64,000 nucleotides of DNA, taken from Branchiostoma floridae (taxonomy: Eukaryota; Chordata; Leptocardii; Amphioxiformes; Branchiostomatidae). Position 1 is the stretch's first letter, and each line of letters starts with the position of its first letter. This document shows positions 25,501 to 39,300 of the stretch, piece by piece. The DNA lies in assembly GCF_000003815.2 (NCBI RefSeq), contig NC_049982.1, positions 12,967,762 through 13,031,761 on the forward strand, read 5' to 3'. The notes below the pieces were generated by a model. That model searched no databases. It saw only the letters and a list, made by a program, of their open reading frames with translations, and was not told the DNA's origin. The position numbers and the translations under genes are program-made.

Positions 25501-28500
25501 GCAGTGACCAGTACTTTACCAGCCTCTTCCATCATTTACATGTAGTATTCACAGAAAAATGACAAGCTATTTAAGAGCACCAGATCCTGTACTGCCTTCC
25601 CATTTCCCTCACATGAACTTGAGGAGACTAAACTTGCAGGTTGTGGCATCAGTAATCCTAACGTCTGTTCTGCTTACTGTACATGTAGGTACGTACGTAT
25701 ACAGGAGTGGCCCATATCAGTTAGAAAGTCCCTGTAGGTCTGCTTGCTGTACATGTAGGTACGTACGTACAATGTATACAGGAGTGGCCCATATCAGTGA
25801 GTGAGAAAGTCCCTGCAGGTCTGCACAGAGGTGTAACACAATGGTCTCACATGAGAGCTAGGGGGGAAACTGGGGCCTCTTGAGGGATAGTCAAACTCTA
25901 AGATAACATGCCTGGGGACAAACAGCATCTAATGCATCTAGTGCTGTCACAGCAATCTTGCCATCAATGTGGAAGACATAAATACAGGAAGCAGGAACAG
26001 GCAAAAAGGCTTTCTTTCATGTCCAAAGTCTGACACTGTGCATTATTTCTTTTTCAAAAGGCAGGCAGCAATAACACCCTGATGTTATGTTCAAAGCAAA
26101 GCTACAAGATGGCTGACCCCTGCCAGTGATGGATAATACGTACTTTGTATCTGTACTGGTGTCATTAGTTAACTACTTGGGATACAAGAATGTATGATTC
26201 AATTGATTGTGATCTTTCCAGTTTCAATGTACAAGTAAAGAATGAAGTAGCCTTTTGAAACCAAAAACACTGTACACATTATTCAGTGCCAAAATGCACA
26301 TATGATATATCAACATTAAATGCTTGAGGATTTTGTCTTGTGTCACAGGTTTATGTTCAATTGTTAACATTCCAGTTGCATTGTGTATTATTTTGAGGAG
26401 ATCAGAGTGTCTGCAAAATAACTGTTATAATATCTGCCTCACAAAGACAAAGTTTATAAAAAATGCTCTATGTGCAATTTTGAAGAATTTACCAAACAGC
26501 ATAAGTGGCAAATCATTATTAAGGATATCATTATTATATTGTAGTGGGAAGAGAAATTTGCAAAATGGTCAGCAACCAGTTTTAATACCTTAAATTTTCC
26601 CACAGCTATGATCTATATACAGTAAATATCAGTTTTGTTGGTAAAAAGTCAACTGCCCTTAACTTGAAACAGAGGTATTACTTCCTACATAAATGTATAC
26701 AGCTGACCCATGCTGACCTGTGGAGGATGAAGCTGTCACAAACACTATATATGCTGATATGTCAGTGCTGAGTAATGTAGCATACATGTAGATGTATCCA
26801 AGGATCTACAGGCTGCAATCTAAGCAAGATGGGTAAGGCCCCGTTCATGATGCAAAAAATGAAACGGTTCTATCGGTTAGGCAAGCTGAAACGGATAAGT
26901 TTTGTCATCATGAATGCTCTGAAACGGATCTGAAACTTTTTTTTTAACCTCCTTGGGAGGTGGTTCTGAAACGGTTTCTAGGTTATCCGGGAATTGCAAA
27001 TTTTCATCATGAAAACAGAAGCGGCACTATTCGTTTTACATCCGGGCACGTGCATTCATATTTGGTGGCATCACAGGGAAAAAGTACAATTTTTATTCTG
27101 TAATTCGGGTGTTTTGGCCGCGTTTTCAATCGTAAAATTCGCTTTTATATTATCCGGCCGCCTCCTGGTCGACTGAGGAGCCAGCAGTCCTGATACCGCA
27201 GGGGCATGTGCCAGGAGATCCAGTGGAAATGTCATAGCATGACATATATCGGGACCACATTGTTTTCAGAGGCATTTCCAAAGTCATGACAGAACCCAGC
27301 TACAGTAAGGTTTTGTTCAATTTCGATCAAAGACCAATAATCTGACACAGAAGTACAAGTTTGGGAAAGATCACAACAGCCTCAGGGGTCAGAGGTTGCA
27401 TCACCATGCATTACCATACCTTTTTAAAGAACTGAACGGTTTGCAAGTTTGTATCGTGAACGCAAAATGCTAACCGTTTCCTGTCATTTGCTGTCAGAAT
27501 TCTAGGCCAAACCAATAGAACCGTTAACTTTCATTTTTTTGCATCATGAACGGGGCCTAAGTCAGGGTACTGTATAGTGTTACAATTGATCACGACAGAC
27601 TGAATACAATTCTTATCTATTCAACAATAGAAATGATAACACTAAGGATTCAAGGAGTAGGCTATCAACTTGTAAATTGATTATTTGGCAGCCATCAGAC
27701 TAGCATCATCTCAGCTTTAGCCAACAGCTGGTCTAATGGACTCATGAGACCAATGTGTATGTAGATACCTTTCAGTGCAGTATCTTTCTAAAATCTACTT
27801 CAAGCTGGCTTACAAGGTATGAGACTGTCCATTATGTGAGAGGGAGCCAATGAGGTACATTCATCACAAAGCTATCGTCATTCCGTAGCTCGAAATGATT
27901 TGTTATCTGAGATCGTGCTATAACTAAGGAAAGTATCACAAGTTGCAATTGGATACTGTAATCATTAAACATACAATGTCAAATACTAATTGAGACTCAT
28001 AGTACATATTGTCAGGATTTTGTCTTAAATTGAAATTCCAGACAGCTAGAGTCACGCCATGGAATCAGGCATACATTTAACAATATATACATTGCAAATG
28101 CAATCTAAAGGCTTTCAGTGAACATCAGTCAAAAAGCTAACCCGAATTCCACAACCCATATACATTTTCGCCAAATGGTTTTACTCTTTATGGTTAATGT
28201 ATTATGTGTTCTTTATCAATTATGCAAATTATGTCCTTAATTTCATGAATTGTATAAGTTTATCATCTTCTCCACCAAGAACAGAAGTTGATAGCCTAAA
28301 TAAATCTTATAAAGGAGGGCTATAGTAGCATTTTCTGATCAATGCATATCATGATGTTGCAAATTTAACAATGTTCACCTTCAAGAAATGTCAAAATGCC
28401 ACAAGTATGAAATTCCCTGACATTCCCAGCTATGGCATCTTCACATCGATTTGCATAACTATGCAAAATAATGATGATCTGTCATCCACTTGTTATGTTA

Positions 28501-30342
28501 ATCCCTTCCAAAGTGTGACACTAAACTGGCACCTGCCATAATAAAAAAAGCCACTAGGGGGTACAAACCTATAACTATTGGCTCCAAGACCTACAATCAT
28601 CACTCAAAAAGCATGTCCAGAAATTGAGAAACTGGAAGTTCAGCGCAGTACAACAACAAGCCGCTAGGGGGGCCAAAATTTAAAAGTCTCAAAAAGACCT
28701 TACCACATCTTGCCAAATATCAATACAATTCATCCAGGCCTTTTTGAGTTATGCTGGATTTCAACAGCATACATACACACAATGCATATGCTACAGAAGA
28801 CATAACCTTCTTGGCAAAGGCAATTACAGAGCCTTAGAGAGTTGTTTGGAAGAGAGATTAGGGGTGTGGAACCCTCTGGGAGAAAGTACTAAAAGATGAC
28901 TTACACGAATACATCACGTTGTATGGGCTTACTAAAAATAGACAGGATGTGTGGTACCCTGTGGCACAATGTGCATGCTCAATGTGTTGTCTCATGTATT
29001 TACCAGGGCCATACATCTTATATGACAGCTAGAATAATCACTTGGGATATTACTGTTTGGAGTCAGGCACTTTGCATTATAGTATATTCTATGTCTTAGT
29101 TGAGTTGAACTGGAGTCGTTGCCATATGATTAATGTCATTTTAGGACAAAGGTGACCAAAATCAAGTTTCTACATAAGCCCTACTCCATGTTTGCAATCA
29201 CTATATCCAAAAGATCTCTATCCATAAAAATCAATTTATCAGCCACCTTGTGACTTACTGTTTCAGGAGAGGGGTTTTAACAAGCCCCTGGCTGCTTTGT
29301 GGTATTAAGCTGTGCAAACAGAGGGAATAAACTTTGTGATAACGCTGCTGGGTGAAGCAAGTACTGCAGAAGAATTTAGAACTGAGGCAAGAGAAATCAT
29401 ACGCACATTCAAGCCTATGGCAGCTAATCTGACAAATATTACTCTATAGCTAAACTACTTATTAACTTTGCAGTATTCTGGAAAAAAAGTTACTAAAATT
29501 TGAGCCTATCACTGATGTCACATTTCTGCTACAGGATTTAACTACTAACATTAACAAAGTAAAAATTTGCATCAACTGGCACACTATACAAAGTAGAGAA
29601 GAAATACAAAAATTAGGCCAAAGTGTTAGAAAAGTCAACAAAACACGTCTTTGGGAGTCCATACACCTGACCATATCGATCCATATTGTTACAGGTGTTA
29701 TTCTGATATAGCATCTTCAGAGAGGATATATGTAGCAGTACATGTACTTCTTTCTCTTAGATAGCACATATATTTGTAGCCTGTGCTGGTCTATGATAAA
29801 TTAGACCACAGAACTGGAGAGACACAGGGACCAGCTAGTAGTGGCACCCTGGGCATTTATTATCCTATACAGCACATAATTAGATCCCGAATGGTTTAGT
29901 GATGAATTGAAATAATTGTGAAACTTTAAGCTGATGCAAGTCAGGTTTTGAATGTTACCTGCATTGGTGCAGGGCCCGAAGAAATATTTTGAGCCCTGCA
30001 TGATCGTGGTAAAAATAAATATTATGTAAGTACATTGTTCAATCAAGTCTCATTCTTCAGTAGTAATATTGTTAAGTTCAAGTCTCTTTTCTTAAGATTG
30101 CAATAATATTGTTCATAATATTAACCAATAGGACCTTGTCCAGTCTTATACCATCTTATGTTTATTTGTGACATAATTATTATCAAAACAGAAATACTCT
30201 TACTAATAATCACAAAATTTATTCTCAAATAAAGTATGCTTTATTTCTACTGATTATGATTTATCGACTGATATGTTTCATTTGCAGTGAAGCCTACTGC
30301 ATAAAACTTTTGATAGAAAAAGTGATGAACTGTAACATCCGT

Positions 30343-30381
<39 letters not shown>

Positions 30382-33300
30382 GAGACATATATAGAGAGAG
30401 AGAGGCAGAGAGAGAGAGAGATTATAGATATACAGATGTGCATATATAAAAAACATTGTCTAAAGAACCCTTCCACTGAGGCACACTATACATGTAGCTT
30501 GTTCCTATCCCAGCCTCAGTATTCAGTCATACTATCTCATAGTCATCAAGATATCACAGGAAGTACCTGTTGGGAAAGGAATCAGATTTTTAGAAAACAA
30601 TCTTGATGGCTTGAGTAACTTTTTCAAATAAATCAATCTGTTCCATCAAAAAATATTGCATGACTTGGCATTGTACAAGTCCAATAGATAGTGCTTAAAG
30701 CTAAAAGAATTTGACATTCTACAGAAATAACATCTGTTCCCCAGCAATGTATACAATATTCCAGAATGTATAAAGTATCTACCTGCTTCTGGATATCCAT
30801 TGCACTTGGGCTTTTATCAGCTTAAGAGCTTATTATTATCATTATTACAAATGAAATGTAAAACAGCAATGCATACTTCACAAGAGGCTGGTAAAAGCCT
30901 TGCGTGGTCCCATGAACTTCTGAGATGACTCACATTTCAATCAAAGAGGGATGACTGTTTCATGTTCAAAGATAAACTTTGATGGTGGATTAAAAACTAA
31001 AATAGGAAGACAATGTATCAGAATAATCAGAAAATACATGTACCTAAGCCTCACTTCCTATGAGGGAATGTTCAAAGTTTCTTACTTACACAAATGTACA
31101 AGATTAAGAAGAAGCTATATTTCTAGCTCCCTTTTTCGGGAAAATACTTGTCCATCTGTGCGTCCTTTCTGGCACAAATATACATGTAGCACATATCATG
31201 TAGGAAGGGGTATAAGCCTTAAGACACAATATCGATATCTATCATTGACAGTAGGAAGGGGAGCATACACATGTACATGTCAGGGCCGCATCCTCAACAC
31301 AGTACTCAACACACTGGTAACATGTCTGACAGAAAATCCATTTTGCTGTGAACCATTTCAATACTTAGGAATTACCACACCTGCCAGGATAACACATCAA
31401 AGCTGCCTTCTGCCTTTGTACAAATCTAGCACCCTTCTGATAACAACATACCACAATATTGACTTAAGGATAAAGTCCTCCCAAACAGGTTATACATGTA
31501 CATGTAGGTAGGGCAGCAGTTGGACTCCTTTGTGTAGAAGTCACACAAAGGGCAATTACTGCTAAAAAAAAATATAAGATTTGTGTGAACTTTGTAGACT
31601 AGTGATCCAAAAAACAAAAGTACGTACAGCACACAAACAGTGTTTCTCAAACACACTTGCATTGATACACATGTAGTCTAACTACATTTCCCCAACACTT
31701 TCATGTCTAGGGGAAGGTGTGGTCACTGTGGTGACTATAGCAAAAATCCCTACAGGATTGTTCATTCATTGTTATCCCGTGTCCATTGTAACAGAGTACC
31801 AACACATGAATGTGTACTTACCACTGGCTTTCCAACAATATAGAACACAACAGGCATTGGAGCACTTCTTTTCCAGACACAGAATAAAATGTTTCCAAAC
31901 TTTCCACAGACACTACTTGATGTTTAATTACAGAGTAAACTTTCAGATCTAAAAATACTTATACTGAGGTCTTCCTTGCCAACATGACTCTACCGTTGGG
32001 CAGGAATTCTACCCCTCCAGTGATGGTGACTGGTTTTCAATTGGTAGCAAGTGCACCATGCCCAACCAATTATGTTTGGGGTCAGGTATCAACTAAAGGA
32101 AACAGTAGCAGGCCCACTGGGCCATACCAAATGGAATGAAGAGGGGAGGGGCAGAGAGGTTACCACCAGTGAGTATCGATTAAGATGTATATAGCAGTGT
32201 CTTTTTGTATGTAGCATCCAATGTCCATCAACATCACTGTTACAATTTAGATTTTAATTCAGATGTGCAATGTGTAGAGTGGCTGAAGTTGACAAGTGTT
32301 GTTTACCCAATTTCTCTGACGTCCCAGGAGGTGAATGGAAAAACATTTACAAAATGTAGCAAACTAAAACTTGCCGTTATAAAATTTGGATTCTTTTAAA
32401 TGGCTTTTTTATCTGGCCTTCCCAAAATACCCCCCCCCCCCACTAAAAGTTTGACATATCCCCAAGTAATAAACACAACAAAATGCATATTCATAAGGTT
32501 TGGTTATGTATCAAAACACCTGACAATCTCCACCTTAGCTGTCAAATTTTATATAAAAGGCATCAATTTTTCATTATGCTTATGGTGTCTGAACAATTGA
32601 TCTAATGAGCCACAAGGCCTTTCCACTGTTAGTTGAAAAGTAGGATTTGAATAATACATTTATCAATGACAAGCACTTGACGGACACTATAGAAAGTTCC
32701 TTTTCCCTTCAACAAAAAGACAATGGTAGGTTACATCATTGGATAATGCACCTGTAAAACACTAGGAGTCCATCACCCTACCTATTTTGTGAGGTACAAT
32801 TTTGTTCTTTAATACTTAATCTGTCCATTTGAACTCCTTAACCTCATTGTTCACAGTCTTCTTCCTACATTGTGTATCATTCAATATGCATAATAGAATC
32901 ATAGTTAATCTAACTATACTTATACTGATAACAATTAATCAAAGAAAAAATATTAGCCAGAGAACTACTGCGTCAACAACTTAATTAACTTATCTGCTGA
33001 TTTCTGTAATGCTTCAGTTCTGGATTTTCTTCACTTTCTGTAAAAATGCTAAAATCGAATGATGTACACAGAGGCAAGTTGCCAACATCAATCACAATAC
33101 TCCAATGTGGTTGTCCATGTGAAACTGATGGCATTTAGATCATGAGATCATGACATTTTTCAAAAACTTTTCAAAATACCCAAATGGTGTGAAATCAATT
33201 TGTCCTTTACAGTTGACCTATATGCACACAGGGAACAATCTATTTCAGAATGAGACATGCTGGAAGGGGGTCTTCTCAAAAAGACAATATACATAGTTAT

Positions 33301-36300
33301 GTAATATAAGAGTTAACCAATTATACTAGTCTAGTAATGCTCAAACTTACCTAACATTAGCTTAATTTTTGAGGAGCATCAAACTGGCTCCATCACCCTA
33401 TCATCTACCTGAACTGTATCAGAAGCACTAAGTGTACATTCATGTATCAGAATAACGACAGAAGACTTATTATATGCTGACACAATATAGCATATCAGGA
33501 TTGGGCATTACATGTCTGACAACACTAACTTATGTATTCTTTGTGCTGCGCTCTAAGCCATGAAAGGCTTACCTGTGATCGACTGAAAGTCGCCTCTCTC
33601 TGTCACACACAGTCCAAAGATTGCAGCGAGGGACACACGAGAAAAGGCAGGAGTTAATGTTTTATCACTTAATCTTATTCTTCTGTAGACTCATACATTT
33701 GTAGAACCATGTATCAAACTTACATAGATAACCTGAGGTAGCAGGAAAAAGTTATTAGTCTGTAAAGCTAATACCACCCCAACCAAATAACCCATATATG
33801 ACTAAATGAATTCCCAAATTCTGCCATGCCAATGATTACTCAGCTACTGTCAGTAGTCTTTCCAGATTGATTGAATTCTCGGGAGCTGAAAATGAAAATG
33901 ATAAGGTTCCCCAGCATCTGGATAGGAGCACTACTACAGTACAGAATATGTAATAGCATTTTCAGTCCTGGCAAATATGACATTATATTTTGAAGAATCT
34001 AGGGGAGATAGGACAATGGAAACAAAATAAAAATCACGACATAGAATAGGAGATATTACCCAATGGCATATAACATTCATTTGATGATGATGATACGATA
34101 TTGCTACAAAAAGTAGACTCAGTCTTCTGTATACATATCTGACACATCTTTAAAAAAAGGCATGTAAATCATCCTCAGCAAAATCCTGTCAAATACCAGC
34201 TAAAAGGATATCTGGCACTTGATTGAGTCCTGTTTCTCACACAAAATGTACACATTGTACCTTTTTCACAGGATGCCACTCTTGCCAACCCGCCATAGCT
34301 CCATCCAAACCTAGTCAAGCCTCCGGATCTAGCCAGTAAACCATCGTTCCGAGATAAGGACAGCTGCAATATGCTATTACCCTCTGCACCCCTAGCGCAC
34401 TGACCATCAGGACAATTCAAATAATATGATTGGAAGAGGAGTGTTCCACAGCACGGAGTTATATAGCCAAATTCCACAGAAGGCAATTCATTTTCCTCCC
34501 AGTCATGTTTGACAGTTTTGAAAGGCTAAAGGCCAAATGGACAATGTGGGATGGTATATTTATGGCCAAGACAGCTTCATAGAAACTCATGGGTTTACAT
34601 TACTATAACTCAATCAATCCTAAAATAATTCAAGGCACTAACTACATGTACAGAGGGAATTCTTGTACATTTCAAAGAAATATTCAACACTATAGAAACA
34701 ACTACTTACATGTACATATCCAAATAACAGCAATATTAGCAAATTGATTACCAGGGAATCATTAAATCCTGTAAAGGGAAAGGGGACAAGATCAAGCCCC
34801 ATCTCCAAACAAAGGTTGGAAGTCTTTGCCAAAGATACTAAGTCTAAGAAACCAGGGTCACCTCTGATACAAAGGCCAACATCTGCATTTCAAATAGCAG
34901 CTCAGATGCAAATGCAAGTTCAACTGTGTTATATAGTAGAAATAGCTTGCCACACAGCAGCAACCCCTACCAGTCTTGTCTTGTTCGCCATCTCGTCTGT
35001 ATCACAGGAATATATTGCCAGCCCCACTGTGAAAATGAATAGCTAATCAAGCATGCCTGAGTGAAGCTTATAGCGGCATCATTAAATGATACAGAGCGAG
35101 GTCGATACATACCTATAATAGACTTAGTTGGAGTCAGCCTGTAAAAAAAAAATCAATATATCATCAGCTGACTAGGGTTATTCAATCTATTCTAATTAGA
35201 TCTCAACTCGTCATGTGCTCATTTCTGTCTAAAATGTGTCCCTTTCCAGAAATAAAGGTGCACACCAGGGAGGCAAAATCCCCAATTGGTAGATAATTTC
35301 CTTCCAGAAATTGACAAAGAATAGTGTTAAGCAGATATGAGACAGTCACTTGTCATCACCCAATTTATGGGTAGAATGTGAAGATATAAGGAAGATTCAT
35401 ATGCAACTACAAAATGTAGAAAGGCAACATTTACCGATACTGTATGCACCCTCTAAATTCGTCAACCCTCGCCCTGATTTTTGATATACCACACACACGT
35501 ATTACCACGCTGTTGGTGACGTCATTGCCCAGTTTTGAGTTTTGATAAACTACCGGAAATGGCTACCAGAAACGGCTAGAAAAACAGAAAGTTTTTCCCT
35601 CTCTGGGGAAAGCCTTAATGAATTTTTTCTCCCAACTAATTAATCATTGACAAGCAACACTTCCAAGAGAAATTATCAATAATCAATAAAATCTAACAAA
35701 AACCTTGTTCTTGTTGGGTATTCACAGTGAGATGTTTACTAGACAAGAACATCTTGATGGATTAAAGAAAACTGCAATAAAACATGCCATAGAGATCTCG
35801 ATACTTTCTACAAAATAATGTGCAACTTGTGCTACAATGTCACAGCAATCAACCTCTCGAGCAAACACAGAGCAAAACATAGGCATGATTTGGACAATTA
35901 TATTTATTTATTTATTTATTTATTTATTGAAACTTCACAGATCAGTTACAATCTGAGGGGAGCCGGCAACAGAAATCCAGTTTCTCTACGAGGCCGACTC
36001 CCCAGAAGATCTACAAGCAATGTAATAAAAACCTATAATCGAAACCTACATATAAATACAATAAAAAATTGATAACAAGTTAACAAGTTCAATAACGGTT
36101 GGGAATAAAATAGCTAGTGAATCATGAAAGTAAGCAATGAGAGCAGCGGCAAATAGAAGTCCAGGTACAAAAATTATCAGCTGAGAAGGTGTGATCTGTG
36201 CGGGATGTATAGTGATTGACCAGTAATTTCCTAACAGATGGAATGGTAAGGTTTGAGTACATATGTTGTCGGATTGTTGCAGGTAAAGTGTTCCAGATAA

Positions 36301-39300
36301 GTACAATGCGGCTGAAGTAAGAGAAAGTAAATGTTTCGGTTTTACATACACGGATAACAAGTTGGAAAGGGTCAGTTGAACGGAGTTGTCTATGTGGTAA
36401 TGATACTTGTACAAACCGATGAATATCAATGGAGTATAGGCCACGAAAACACTTAAAGAGAAACAATATGTCAAAAAGTTCACGCCTATAACAAAGAGGT
36501 AACAACTTAGTGGTTACAAGTCTGTCCCTATATAACAAATCATAGTTGTTACAGATGTATTTGGTGGCTCTCCGTTGAACTCCCTCAACTTTACGTAAAA
36601 GAAATCTCGTGTGAGGGGACCACACCTGTGAGCAATAATCTAAATGCGGTATTACTAGAGAACGAAACAGGTTAAGTTTGACTATTAATGGAGCATTGTA
36701 CCCAACAGATCGCTTTATCATACCGAGTAATGAATTGCACTTTGATACTTTTCTATGTACATGGATATTCCAACTGAGGTTTTGACAAACCTGGAGACCA
36801 AGATCTTCATATGTAGCAGTTCTGCTAAGTGTTGTACCATCTATATGATAGCAAAAGGTTACAGGGAGTGGTTTACGTGTGACGCTGATCACTGAACATT
36901 TTGATGGATGGAACTTCATTTTCCAAGTTTTACTCCAGTTTGTAAGACTATCCAAGTCAGCCTGGAATCTGATGCAATCAAAAATTGAATCAATTCTCTT
37001 AAAACACTTAGCATCGTCTGCAAACATGGCCATCCTGCCGGTTTGTACGTGGTCAGGTAGATCATTAATAAATAACAGGAATAGGAATGGACCAAGGATC
37101 GAACCCTGAGGAACACCAGACAACACAGGTAGGTACTTAGACTGGTGACCCTCTACAATTGTTCTTTGGTGGCGATTCTTAAGGTAATTACTGATAACAG
37201 AAAGTAGTTGACCATTAATTCCAAACAATTTCAGCTTGTGTACAAGTAAGACATGGGATACTGTATCAAAAGCTTTACAAAAGTCTAAAAATATTACATC
37301 AACTTGCCCTGATACGTCCAACACCTGTCCAATTTCGTCATACACTTCTAAAAGTTGAGTTGCGGTGGACTTACCCCTAACAAATCCATGTTGAAGGGGG
37401 TATAGAGAATTCGAGACTAACGGAAACACAGAATTGAATATACATCTTTCAAATACTTTACTTGTTATACATAACAATGAGATAGGTCTATAGTTGGACA
37501 CACTGCTCTTGTCCCCCTTCTTAAACACAGGGATCACATTTGCTTTCTTCCACATGGAAGGTATTTTCCCAGTGTTCAAACACAGTTCAAACAACATTTT
37601 CAAGGAAGGAGCTAACTGAGGTGCACACTTATTAAGGACCATAGCTGGAAGGTCGTCTGGCCCTGTGGCCTTTGTAACTTCCAGGTTTTTGAGAATAGCT
37701 TCAATGGTGCTGACAGAAAATGTAACTGAGGAGATACTTGGCACACTAGAAGTATCAATCAAGTCGGGCAACGGGGTTTCCCCATCGGTACAGTTAAAAA
37801 CAGAGTAGAAGAAGTTATTGAACAATTCAGCCTTCTCCTGAGCAGTCTCAGCATACTCATCCTGAAGTTTCATTTTGTCTGGTAGACTTTTAGACTTTGT
37901 CTTAGAGTGGAAGAAGGACCAAAATCTTTTAGGATTACTCAGTACGATGTCTCCCAAATTTATCAAATGCTTTGAATATTTAGCATCTAACATTTTCTTC
38001 AATTTGTTGCGGAGACGTCTGAACTTGGCCCAGTGATTTGGTTTGTCTGTTCGTTTGGCTTTAGCCCAGGCAGTGCGTTTGCATTTTTTTAAATGCCTTA
38101 CTTCCGAATCAATCCACGGTGGTGCGGTCATGTCCTTGATGACCTTTTTGGGTATGAATTTGTCCACAGCTGCTTTGACTGAATTTAGCCATCTTTCCCA
38201 GACGGAGTCTAAGCAAAGACAGGGATCGATGGTATCAGACAATGGAAATGATTCTAGATAGGCATTCAATCCAACAAAGTCACCATTCTTAAAGTCATAC
38301 ACAAGTCGAGATATCTTAGCTTTGGGGTGTGGTTGAATGTTGACTTTAAACTCAATAATAGAGTGGTCAGTGTCAAATTCAAGGTCCACTTTGGATACAG
38401 CAGAGACTTTCTCTGGGACACTACAAAAGACGAGATCGAGTAGGTTGCCATGTTTGTTTGATGGAACCTCGTTAACTTGTGTCAAGTGAAAATCACCAAT
38501 AATGTCAATGAAATTATTGACCGACCCATCTCTGCCCGTATCCAAAGACGTCCAATCAACCCCGGGTAGGTTGAAGTCCCCCATTACAATAACATCCTGA
38601 GCTTTTCTGGACACATTTTCCAGTGTAAATTTCAGGTCACTTGTAAAGACATTGATATCATGATTGGGAGCTCTATAACATAGTATAATCACAATTTTCG
38701 AGTGAAACCTAGGGCTAATAGTGCATACAAGGATTTCACTGGATAAAGGCTCGAGCTCAGACAAACGCTGGGCTTTCAAATTATGAGAAAGCGCCAGAAG
38801 AACACCTCCACCCCTTTTAGCAGGGTTCATAGAGAATCTGTCCCTACGTAATATTTGATAGTCACTGAATGGAAGGAGTTCAATGTCATCAACTTGTATA
38901 CATACAGTACTTGTTACGAAGTTACTAAAGCCTTATGCGCTATATAAATTGTATCAATCATGTCAATGTTTTGTGAACTTCAGTTGGGGAGGCTAAAAAC
39001 AGGTCCGTTTAAAGCATTTTTGTTCTGTATTCTTTTCAGCTGATCTGCTTTATTTCATGGAGACATTGTAATAACTCGTACTCACTTAACACAAATCAGA
39101 AAAAAAACATGATACAAGCCAGATACTCTTTTGAACACATCTCAGCACTTGTGAACCTGTCTCTGGAGAAGGTCTACATGTAAGGTTGAAGTCATCTATC
39201 TTATCAACAATACTGTCTCTGGCATGTTACATTTAACTCAGTAGCATAATGGGTTGATGGCTCCAAGTTACATAAGACAGTGACAACTGGGTGCAAAGTA

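Larger units (their letters stand above)
23417..33572. other. Large RGS12 intron (about 10 kb), no gene seen
   Basis: No convincing exon was found on either strand. Contents that can be named are a dispersed 50-bp repeat (24304), a two-copy tandem repeat (25670-25822), a Harbinger-type MITE (26837-27557), a dispersed repeat-like block about 28530-28790 with two GC(C/T)(A/G)CTAGGGG boxes, and a TA/GA microsatellite at 30340-30421. Other open frames (for example 24422-24766 minus, 30951-31511 plus) lack motifs or splice support. Confidence 0.5.

Noticed and set aside
30256-30606. Open frames across the TA/GA microsatellite
   Set aside because: Low-complexity translation (poly Ile-Tyr and Arg-Glu) on both strands; not coding.
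30951-31511. 186-residue plus-strand open frame in the RGS12 intron
   Set aside because: No domain, no homology recognised, repeated TACATGTA content, and antisense to the gene; treated as chance.
36046-36483. Second minus-strand frame of 145 residues inside the LINE
   Set aside because: Overlaps the RT frame in another register; a shadow.
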